From the NCBI RefSeq assembly GCF_017355785.1, contig NZ_JAFEWE010000019.1:21648-85647 (forward strand): a stretch of DNA of 64,000 nt. The letters are read 5' to 3'. This DNA is from Desertivirga arenae (GTDB lineage Bacteria; Bacteroidota; Bacteroidia; Sphingobacteriales; Sphingobacteriaceae). A program made the translations under genes and the position numbers. The notes under the pieces are model-generated. The model saw nothing but the letters and a program-made list of their open reading frames with translations. It did no database searches and was not told the origin of the DNA. This document shows positions 57,886 through 64,000 of the stretch, in pieces (position 1 is the stretch's first letter; each line of letters begins with the position of its first letter).

Positions 57886-59157
57886 ATGAAACTGAAATTT
57901 CTTTCACTGAAACTAATCATACTGCTCGGCTTGTCATTTCAGGCTTTTCCTCAAACTAATCTTGTATCAGCACCTCCTGCTACAGTTAATGTTAGCTTCG
58001 ATCGTCTTCAGCGTATTGATGCCGTAATCCAGCAAAGTTTAGATAAAAAAGAAATAGCCGGAGCGGTTGCTCTCCTGGCACGAAATGGCAAGATTGTTTA
58101 TAGCAAAGCTTTTGGTTATTCAGATATTGAATCAAAAGCTCCTTTACGTACGGATAATATTTTCAGAATTGCTTCACAAACAAAGGCTATAACCAGTGTA
58201 GCAGTTATGATGCTTTTTGAAGAGGGGAAGTTATTGCTTGATGATCCAATCTCGAAATATATCCCCTCGTTTTCAAAACCACTTGTTTTAGATAAGTTTA
58301 ATCCAGCCGATTCATCTTACACTACTGTACCCGCAAAAAGAGAGGTTACTATTAGAGACCTGCTCACGCATACCTCAGGTATCGACTACGCGGTTATAGG
58401 TACTGCACCTTTTAAGGCTATATATGCTAAAGAAGGAATTCCGGTAGGTTTTGAAGGTGGTAAGGTAACTTTAAAAGAGGCTGTGGAACGACTAGGTAAA
58501 ATGCCACTCGGCCATCAGCCTGGTGAAAGGTTTACGTATGGGCTAAATACAGACGTGCTTGGATATTTAGTGGAAGTTTTATCCGGCAAATCTCTGGACA
58601 AGTTTTTTGAGGAACGAATATTCCAGCCTCTGGGAATGAAGGATACGTATTTTGTCCTTCCAACAAATAAGCATTCACGTTTAACTCCTATCTATACTTT
58701 CGATACAAATAATAATTTAGTGAAGTATGAAAGGAACGGTGTCATTACCGCAGATTACCCCACACGTAAGACCTCTTATTTCTCCGGAGGTGCTGGTCTT
58801 AGTTCCACAATAACCGATTATGCAACTTTTCTTCAGATGTTACTGAATGGAGGCGTATACAACGGAAAGAGGCTCTTAGGGCGGAGGACCGTGGAGTTAA
58901 TGACCTCCAACCAGATAGGAGAACTTAATGTGCGTACAGATAAGTTTGGTTTAGGATTTCAGATCACAAGCGAGCTGGGGCAGGCGAAATTAGGAGTAAG
59001 TAAAGGATCTTTTGGTTGGGGAGGTTATTTTGGTACAACATATTGGGCTGACCCTAAAGAGAAAATTGTGGGTCTCATATTTATTCAACAAAGTCCCCTA
59101 AAGTCTGATATTCACGATAAGTTCAGGGCCGCAGTTTACCAGTCATTGAACGATTAG
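57886..59157 (+). CDS. Serine hydrolase (class C beta-lactamase family)
   Basis: 423 aa with a signal peptide (to about residue 24, LIILLGLSFQAFPQ). Class C fold with SQTK (nucleophile Ser in Ser-x-x-Lys, about 101-104) and YGLN (Tyr-x-Asn, about 223-226). The C-terminal third has WGGYFGTTYW near the third motif. Such secreted hydrolases include D-aminopeptidases, esterases and real beta-lactamases; specificity cannot be read. Monocistronic. Confidence 0.85.
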   Translation: MKLKFLSLKLIILLGLSFQAFPQTNLVSAPPATVNVSFDRLQRIDAVIQQSLDKKEIAGAVALLARNGKIVYSKAFGYSDIESKAPLRTDNIFRIASQTKAITSVAVMMLFEEGKLLLDDPISKYIPSFSKPLVLDKFNPADSSYTTVPAKREVTIRDLLTHTSGIDYAVIGTAPFKAIYAKEGIPVGFEGGKVTLKEAVERLGKMPLGHQPGERFTYGLNTDVLGYLVEVLSGKSLDKFFEERIFQPLGMKDTYFVLPTNKHSRLTPIYTFDTNNNLVKYERNGVITADYPTRKTSYFSGGAGLSSTITDYATFLQMLLNGGVYNGKRLLGRRTVELMTSNQIGELNVRTDKFGLGFQITSELGQAKLGVSKGSFGWGGYFGTTYWADPKEKIVGLIFIQQSPLKSDIHDKFRAAVYQSLND

Positions 59158-59171
59158 TAAAGCTATTATAA

Positions 59172-59209
59172 ATCAAAAGCCTTCTGATTATAATCGGAAG
59201 GCTTTTGAT
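59172..59209. terminator. Two-way terminator, serine hydrolase/manA
   Basis: ATCAAAAGCCTTCTGATTA pairs with TAATCGGAAGGCTTTTGAT over 19 positions with one wobble and essentially no loop. A/T ends serve both converging genes. Confidence 0.85.
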
Positions 59210-59236
59210 CTATAAATCCGAAAGCAATAGCTGGCA

Positions 59237-60214
59237 CTATACGTAGCTCTCAAGTATTTTAAAGCCAGAATCTGTACTTATAGAAACTTTATTTACGTTA
59301 GCAGGAATAAGGATACTATCTCCCATTTTAACCTTTAGTTCTCCACCATCATACTTCAAGGTGTAAGAACCCTGCACGCAAACATGGATCACAAATGAAT
59401 CAATAGAAGAGTAATCCCTTTCTGCTGACTGACTAAAATCAAGGATATTTGTAGTAAAATAATCGCAGGTAACTACTTGAACGGGCTCGTTCTTCTTTTC
59501 GTCATAAAGAGATTTGTACTCAGGGTAAACGTTGTAGTCGATAGCGGCTAATGCCTCTTCTGTATGAAGTTCTCTTTTGTTTCCCTTGTCATCTACACGA
59601 TCAAAGTCGTAGATGCGGTAAGTGATATCAGAAGTTTGTTGTATTTCAGCTATTAATAATCCTTTACCAATAGTATGAACTCTTCCTGCAGGTAAGAAAA
59701 AAACATCGCCGTCTTTTACCTGTTCTTTGTTAAGAATATCGTTGATCTTGCCGCTGTTTAGTTTATCAAGATAGGAACCCTGATTCACCTGTTGATTAAA
59801 ACCCGCAATAAGTGTTGCGTCCTGATCGGCCTGAATAACATACCACATTTCTGTTTTACCGAAAGAATTATGACGTTCTTTAGCCAACTTATCATCAGGG
59901 TGAACCTGAATAGAAAGGTCGTCATTTGCATCAATAAACTTTACAAGAAGTGGAAATTCGTTACCGAAGCGCTCGTAAACCTTTTTTCCAACTAGTTCGT
60001 GCTTGAAGTCTTCCAATAGCGTAGCAAGGCTTTTTCCTGTTAGAATGCCATTTTCAACTACAGAAACATCACTTTTAACTCCTGAGATCTCCCAGGTCTC
60101 ACCGCAGTTGGGAAGTGGCGAAAAATCTTTGCCTAGGTAAGTTCTGATTTTTTGACCACCCCAGATCTTGTCTTTGTAAATGGTTTTAAATTTTAATGGG
60201 TAGAGAGATGACAT
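59237..60214 (-). CDS. manA: Mannose-6-phosphate isomerase, class I
   Basis: 325 aa, short class I form. Cupin core with zinc site LSIQVHPDDKLAKE (about 98-111), ETWEISG, KTEMWYVIQ and FLPAGRVHTIG (about 170-180). Interconverts fructose-6-phosphate and mannose-6-phosphate, feeding GDP-mannose and envelope glycans. Own transcription unit. Confidence 0.93.
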   Translation of the reverse strand: MSSLYPLKFKTIYKDKIWGGQKIRTYLGKDFSPLPNCGETWEISGVKSDVSVVENGILTGKSLATLLEDFKHELVGKKVYERFGNEFPLLVKFIDANDDLSIQVHPDDKLAKERHNSFGKTEMWYVIQADQDATLIAGFNQQVNQGSYLDKLNSGKINDILNKEQVKDGDVFFLPAGRVHTIGKGLLIAEIQQTSDITYRIYDFDRVDDKGNKRELHTEEALAAIDYNVYPEYKSLYDEKKNEPVQVVTCDYFTTNILDFSQSAERDYSSIDSFVIHVCVQGSYTLKYDGGELKVKMGDSILIPANVNKVSISTDSGFKILESYV

Positions 60215-60428
60215 GTTTAGTAAATATAATTTCTACAAGTATAATCATTGTTACAGGAAGTGTGAATTGCTAAATCAATTTAATACTTCTCAAGGGGAGA
60301 ATACAGGATATTTTGATCTTACTACGGATAGAGATCAAGTTTTCTATATATAGTTGAATGAGCGCTATCATTTCTATAGTTACCGAAACATTGCATTTTC
60401 GTACTGTAAGTTTTAATCTCACTATAAT

Positions 60429-60635
60429 ATGGAACTAAAAGAAAACTCTATCGCTTGTAATTCCGAATTCAATAAGGGCTATGAAAAAGGCTATCATAAT
60501 AAAGATTATACCTGGGAGGATGGTATCAAGTATGCTGCAGTAACCTGGCCTCAAGAACCAGAAGAATTTACAAAAGGATTTCTGCAAGGCCAGCAGGATC
60601 GCCTTAGGGATGAAATGCAAAAATGGATGTGTTGA
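60429..60635 (+). CDS. Small hypothetical protein (68 aa)
   Basis: 68 aa, not recognised. Two similar segments, FNKGYEKGYHN (about 14-24) and FTKGFLQGQQDR (about 48-59), look like a duplicated G-x3-G helical motif around an acidic centre. Soluble, no signal. It is followed by a good terminator, which supports it as a real transcript. Confidence 0.55.
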   Translation: MELKENSIACNSEFNKGYEKGYHNKDYTWEDGIKYAAVTWPQEPEEFTKGFLQGQQDRLRDEMQKWMC

Positions 60636-60656
60636 CAAGCGCAACCCAAAGCTATT

Positions 60657-60706
60657 AAGGCAAGTAAAGGCATTACGTCCTTTAAAGCTTTGCTTGCCTT
60701 TTTCTA
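60657..60706 (+). terminator. Terminator downstream of small gene
   Basis: AAGGCAAG (60657-60664) pairs with CTTGCCTT (60693-60700); inner AAAGG/CCTTT also pair. T run follows. Confidence 0.8.
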
Positions 60707-60980
60707 TTTTCCCAATCCTCTTTATTTACCTAACCTATCCATCTTAAAATCCCAAGCAAGTTTATAATCTGATAAAGCTTCAATTGTTTATTTCTTATTA
60801 CAACGTTTACAATCTCATAATAGCAACGTGAAAACTATCTAGCGTTTTGAAAAATCGTCACATTTTAACTTGTTTAGTTAGTATTTTAATAAAAATTAGG
60901 TTTTTTCGTTGAAATATTTGTATCGAATTGAACTAGTGCTTATCTTTGTATCAACACTTCGATAAAAAGGTGTTACACAC
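60707..60980. other. Gene-free region before the tRNA-like gene
   Basis: Together with the terminator just before it, this makes about 345 bases without a protein gene. I see only A/T-rich sequence, the promoter at 60917-60948, and a small hairpin (AACAC at 60953-60957 with GTGTT at 60970-60974) just before the tRNA-like gene. Confidence 0.6.
60917..60948 (+). promoter_or_regulatory. Promoter of the tRNA-like gene
   Basis: TTTG (60917-60920), exactly 20 bases, TATCTTTG (60941-60948): an almost ideal Bacteroidota promoter. Initiation would fall a few bases downstream, about 25 bases before the tRNA-like gene. Confidence 0.75.
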
Positions 60981-61090
60981 TGTAGGGTGGTGAAATTGGC
61001 AGACACACCTCCTTGTCTCGGTGGCGGAGATCCTGGGAAAACTGGTAACAGTTCAACCACTCCTTGAAGGTTCGACTCCTTCCCCTACAG
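60981..61090 (+). tRNA. tRNA-like gene with giant variable arm, anticodon unclear
   Basis: 110 nt. Acceptor TGTAGGG pairs with CCCTACA (extendable by a C-G pair outside it); D arm GTGAAATTGGCAGACAC as in tRNA-Leu; T arm GAAGG, loop TTCGACT, CCTTC. In the standard register the anticodon loop is TTGTCTC, giving GTC (Asp), with a T-T mismatch in the stem CCTCC/GGTGG. A 41-nt variable region (61025-61065) is closed by GGAG/CTCC and carries a hairpin AACTG-GTAA-CAGTT. Normal leucine tRNAs have about 15 nt there. It may be a non-decoding tRNA-like RNA. Amino acid not assigned. Confidence 0.65.
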
Positions 61091-61314
61091 CTCCTTTCGT
61101 TTAATTTAGGTTTATAATTGGTTAGTTTGAGCTCGAGCCCATCTCGAGCTTTATTTTTTTTCAGAAATTTTTGCAATAGCAACTGCAATGGAGTGCAGGA
61201 AGCCCTTAACGCTTGCAAGTCATTAAGATTATATTCTACAACTATTAGAGAAATAAATACAGGAATAGTTATAACTGAGCTAATATATTTGGAGCCATAT
61301 AGACCTCAATAAAT

Positions 61315-62715
61315 ATGATTTTTTCTTTAAGGGCTGCTGTGGTTGCACTTGCAATCTTATTCACCGGCCGTATTGCATTCGCTCAACAAATTGCATTTCC
61401 CGGTGCTGAAGGGTACGGAAAATTTGCCAGTGGTGGCAGGGGAGGAAGAGTTGTCGAAGTGACAAATCTACATGGTGATGAATCTCCCGGGAGTTTGCGT
61501 GCTGCTCTTAGTACTCCAGGCTCTGATCCTATAACAATTGTCTTTCGTGTATCTGGAACTATCAGCTTAAATAAAGGATTGGTGAAGGTGGGCCGTTCCA
61601 ACATGACGATTGCTGGACAAACGGCTCCAGGAGGCGGAATCTGTATTAAGGATGGATGTTTGAAATTTAACGGTAGCAATCTTATTATAAGGTATATGAG
61701 ATTTAGGCCTGGCGATGAGGCTGGTTTAGCTGATCTTTCAAGTTTAGGTAACGAGAACTCAAAAAATGTGATTATTGACCATTGTTCTTTAAGTTGGTCG
61801 AATGAGGAAAGTCATACCTGTTACGATAATAAATATATTACTGTACAATGGTGTATCTTAAGTGAAAGCCTATATAATTCTTTTGATTCAAAAGGGGCAA
61901 GAAGTTATGCAGCACAGTGGGGTGGACAGTATGCTAGCTATCATCACAATTTGATTGCGAGTAATGCAAGTCGCTCTCCACGAGTAAACGGCGCTCGCTC
62001 TCATGATACAGTAGCTCTTTGCGATTACAGGAATAATGTGATTTATAACTGGGGTAAATCAGGTGCAATTTACGGAGGAGAGTTAGAAGTAAATTCTCCC
62101 TTGGCAAAATGTAATGTTAATTGGATAAATAATTATTACAAGCCGGGTCCCGCAACTTCTGCTGAACATTACTTTGCAGCTCCTTCTTATGAGTCTAACC
62201 GAGGAAAAGCGAAAGGGTATGCAAAATGGTTTTTTGCAGGAAATTTTATGGAAGGGGAGACTGCTTTAAATAAGGATAATTGGAAAGGAGTAGATATAAG
62301 TAAGGTGGGCTCGGCTAGTAATATTAAGGCGGAGGTAGAATTTTCAGTAGAAAAGCCAGAAACTCAAGCCGCTAAAGATGCTTATAAGTTAGTTTTGAAA
62401 AAAGCTGGTGCAAATTTCCCACAGAGAGATGCAGTGGATTCAAGAATTGTGGCCGAAGCATCGGGGAAACAAGCTCACATTGGAGGGGGGAAGTATGGTA
62501 ATAATAAAGGAATAATTGATTCTCAAAGAGCCATAGGGGGATGGCCAGAATTAAAAGCAGGGTCAGCACCTCCAGATTCGGATCATGATGGAATGCCCGA
62601 TAGCTGGGAGCAAAGGAATAAACTTGATCCAAAAGACTCTGAGGATAGAAATCGAAAATCTGCAGACGGCTATACAATGTTAGAAAAGTATTTGAACGAG
62701 CTTGCTCAGTCGTAA
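61315..62715 (+). CDS. Pectate lyase-like protein (PL1 type)
   Basis: 466 aa. Signal peptide (LRAAVVALAILFTGRIAFAQ), then the family start AFPGAEGYGKFASGGRGG and a right-handed beta-helix (FRVSGTISLNKGL, NMTIAGQTAPGGGI, NVIIDHCSLSWSNEE, YHHNLIASNASRSPRVNG with the conserved Arg). The C-terminal tail PDSDHDGMPDSWEQRNKLDP (about 419-438) is a calcium-binding thrombospondin type 3-like motif. Cleaves pectate by beta-elimination, presumably outside the cell. No susC/susD or other polysaccharide genes adjoin. Confidence 0.9.
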   Translation: MIFSLRAAVVALAILFTGRIAFAQQIAFPGAEGYGKFASGGRGGRVVEVTNLHGDESPGSLRAALSTPGSDPITIVFRVSGTISLNKGLVKVGRSNMTIAGQTAPGGGICIKDGCLKFNGSNLIIRYMRFRPGDEAGLADLSSLGNENSKNVIIDHCSLSWSNEESHTCYDNKYITVQWCILSESLYNSFDSKGARSYAAQWGGQYASYHHNLIASNASRSPRVNGARSHDTVALCDYRNNVIYNWGKSGAIYGGELEVNSPLAKCNVNWINNYYKPGPATSAEHYFAAPSYESNRGKAKGYAKWFFAGNFMEGETALNKDNWKGVDISKVGSASNIKAEVEFSVEKPETQAAKDAYKLVLKKAGANFPQRDAVDSRIVAEASGKQAHIGGGKYGNNKGIIDSQRAIGGWPELKAGSAPPDSDHDGMPDSWEQRNKLDPKDSEDRNRKSADGYTMLEKYLNELAQS

Positions 62716-62762
62716 TAGATTGATGATATCACCAACTGGTGGTGAATCTCACGTTTTTTATT

Positions 62763-62800
62763 GAGGCTTCTCTTTTTCAGGGGAAGCCTCTTCTGCTTTG
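62763..62800 (+). terminator. Terminator of pectate lyase gene
   Basis: GAGGCTTC (62763-62770) pairs with GAAGCCTC (62783-62790), followed by a moderately T-rich tail. Confidence 0.65.
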
Positions 62801-62950
62801 TACCTTCCAATGTCAAATAAGGGATCCTGTTTTCAATATTCCCTTTTCTGTTCCGCCTTCTATAAATTTATTCCTCATTTAGGTAACGGCTAAACGCAAA
62901 GAAATACTTTAACGCCACAAATGTAAAGGGTAGAAATGTAAGTTTAGTAC

Positions 62951-63008
62951 TGCGGCCAATGTCTGCGGCGAATTGCGGGGATTTGCGGGCTTTTGCGGCG
63001 AAATGCGG
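62951..63008. repeat. TGCGG repeat phased at 10 bp
   Basis: TGCGG begins at 62951, 62964, 62974, 62984, 62994 and 63004, so the last five are spaced exactly 10 bases, one helical turn. The units read like TTTGCGGGCT with variable flanks. Confidence 0.7.
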
Positions 63009-63023
63009 AAGGAAGAGTAATTT

Positions 63024-63085
63024 CTTCGAGGATTGTTCGAGAAAAGGGGGTACCTTCTTCGGAAATCCTCGAAGCCTTTCCGAAG
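63024..63085. other. Two overlapping, mutually exclusive hairpins
   Basis: Inverted repeat A: CTTCGAGGATT (63024-63034) with AATCCTCGAAG (63064-63074). Inverted repeat B: CTTCGGAAA (63057-63065) with TTTCCGAAG (63077-63085). The right arm of A lies in the loop of B, so only one can form at a time. Confidence 0.6.
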
Positions 63086-63229
63086 TTGGTCCAGCCCTGT
63101 CTCAGTCTTGGGTATAACTTGGTACGGTCGACGTGTTGTATAGGCAAATAAACTTGTACGGTTATTTTAAGAGGAGACCAATCCTTAATTCTCTTACAAT
63201 ACCAAGAGGATAAAGAATAGATACTCCCC

Positions 63230-63256
63230 AGATAAAGCACAGATAAAGCACAGATA
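63230..63256. repeat. 11-bp tandem repeat
   Basis: AGATAAAGCAC twice in a row and then AGATA again. No function apparent. Confidence 0.6.
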
Positions 63257-63431
63257 GTGGCCTGGAAAGCACTAAATGTATTTACGGGCTAAGAAATCAA
63301 AAACAAGAAATAATAAGCTAGCTCAAGCCCCGTTTAAATAAAGGTTTCACTAAAAAGAAGAGTAAAAGCTAAGTCAAACCAAACGCAACATACAAAGCCT
63401 CAGGTTGTTTGGACTTATTTCGAAAAAAAGC

Positions 63432-63462
63432 TTGACGGCTAAAGAAAAAACTCCCACCTTTG
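63432..63462 (+). promoter_or_regulatory. Tandem promoter 1, rRNA type
   Basis: TTG (63432-63434), 20 bases, CACCTTTG (63455-63462), then the start-site region CAGTCCC. First of three with identical spacing. Confidence 0.75.
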
Positions 63463-63567
63463 CAGTCCCAAAACGAACAGGACTGGGGAAAACGGAAGCA
63501 GCGCAAGGCTGCCCCGGAATTGAAAAAAGAGAGAAAAGGACGGCGGAAAATTATTTTAAAATACTTC

Positions 63568-63598
63568 TTGCCAGAATGAAAAAAGATTCTCACCTTTG
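63568..63598 (+). promoter_or_regulatory. Tandem promoter 2, rRNA type
   Basis: TTG (63568-63570), 20 bases, CACCTTTG (63591-63598), then CGGTCCC. Same layout as promoter 1. Confidence 0.75.
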
Positions 63599-63703
63599 CG
63601 GTCCCGAAACGGACAGGTTGGAAAGTAAGAGCGAAATGCTTTAATACTACTGAAAACCAGCAAAGAGCAAGTTTAAAGGAAGAAAAAAAATCTTCAAATA
63701 AAT

Positions 63704-63734
63704 TTGCAGAGAAATAAAAAACTTCTCATCTTTG
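63704..63734 (+). promoter_or_regulatory. Tandem promoter 3, rRNA type
   Basis: TTG (63704-63706), 20 bases, CATCTTTG (63727-63734), then CAGTCCC. Same layout as the other two. Confidence 0.75.
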
Positions 63735-63740
63735 CAGTCC

Positions 63741-64000
63741 CAAACCAAAAGGGTCGCCGAAGCGCAATGCAGAAAGCGAAAATGAAAAAGTAAAATCAAT
63801 GAAATTCCCGCTTCAAACCGGTGAAATCATATGAAGAAATAGGATCGGAGAAATCGAAATAAAAATCGGTGTAATCCTTTCCAAATAAAGCTGAACCGAG
63901 ACGGAGAGGCGAAAAAGTTCTTAAAAAGATTAATCAGATAGCATAACGGGAAGGAAACTTTTCGTTAGAAAAATTATCCAAAATCAATTTTCTCGGATAG
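63741..64000 (+). other. Probable rRNA operon leader
   Basis: No protein gene. Purine-rich sequence with AAAAAGTTCTTAAAAAG at about 63914-63930, which resembles a boxA-type antitermination element of Bacteroidota rRNA leaders. The 16S rRNA gene itself has not begun by the window end. Inferred from the promoters upstream. Confidence 0.5.

Larger units (their letters stand above)
62801..63431. other. Gene-free region left of the rRNA-type promoters
   Basis: No credible gene. A 98-codon minus-strand frame at 62944-63240 lies over the phased repeat and the hairpins and has no signal. The region contains the TGCGG repeat, overlapping inverted repeats and an 11-bp tandem repeat, listed separately. 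Confidence 0.65.
63455..63740 (+). repeat. 136-bp-period promoter repeat
   Basis: The -7 boxes begin at 63455, 63591 and 63727, exactly 136 bases apart. Copies 1 and 2 share about 27 bases of core from the -7 box onward, including TTTGC-GTCCC and ACAGG; copy 3 keeps TTTGCAGTCCCAAAC. The sequences between have diverged. Confidence 0.8.

Noticed and set aside
57886..59157. Antibiotic-resistance beta-lactamase
   Set aside because: Only the general class C hydrolase motifs are present; the family is mostly esterases and peptidases, so resistance cannot be claimed.
62944..63240. 98-codon minus-strand open frame
   Set aside because: Covers the phased repeat and overlapping hairpins; low-complexity Arg-rich end, no homology recognised.
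63369..63644. Open frames on both strands (74 and 79 codons)
   Set aside because: They run across the tandem promoters; the sequence is explained by promoter repeats.

Overview
The window looks like chromosomal DNA of a Bacteroidota bacterium, most likely a Sphingobacteriaceae-type genome (Pedobacter and relatives). The grounds are promoters of the TTTG-N17-23-TAnnTTTG type, almost no Shine-Dalgarno sequences, a lipoprotein TamA variant (TamL) next to TamB, DUF3467 and PycTM-type proteins, a FecI/FecR-like pair, and the gene order tRNAs-tuf-trnW-secE-nusG-rplKAJL-rpoBC. I see no prophage, insertion sequence or CRISPR array. Codon use looks even throughout. The only truncated gene is the one cut by the left window edge.

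Layout. 1-3325: a lipoprotein pair on the minus strand, a metallophosphoesterase joined to a kinase-like domain (cut by the window edge) behind an SdiA-regulated-type beta-propeller. 3501-5394: an HD-hydrolase/PycTM fusion facing a class III cyclase-like protein, the most interesting signalling locus here. 5558-14462: a small orphan gene, dnaE, an outer-membrane protein, thioredoxin, a DUF58 protein, a cupin, manganese catalase and CorA. 14741-21276: a radical SAM protein, an ammonium transporter with a companion porin, a short SSB, a zinc-ribbon protein, an acetyltransferase and a helix-hairpin-helix protein.

21391-36247 is the information-processing core: rpsU, xerC, hpf, four tRNAs, tuf, trnW, secE, nusG, rplKAJL and rpoBC. 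rpsU and hpf, both ribosome-associated, carry AGGAGG ribosome binding sites that are out of place in this phylum. 36331-42472: DUF3467, then a minus-strand cluster rich in tRNA maturation genes (miaA, cca, tsaC) with a pRiA4b ORF3-like acidic protein, a glycosyltransferase and dapD. 42622-50410: an S4 RNA-binding protein, a deaminase, an OmpH-like lipoprotein, gyrB, a secreted unknown, a truncated haemoglobin, a retropepsin-like protein, mdh, and an ECF sigma factor with a minimal anti-sigma factor.

50421-62715: tamL and tamB, a serine hydrolase, manA, a small orphan gene, a strongly promoted 110-nt tRNA-like gene with a giant variable arm, and a pectate lyase. 62716-64000 has no gene. It holds a 10-bp-phased repeat, overlapping hairpins and three promoters spaced exactly 136 bp apart. 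I read these as the upstream region of a ribosomal RNA operon lying just beyond the right edge.
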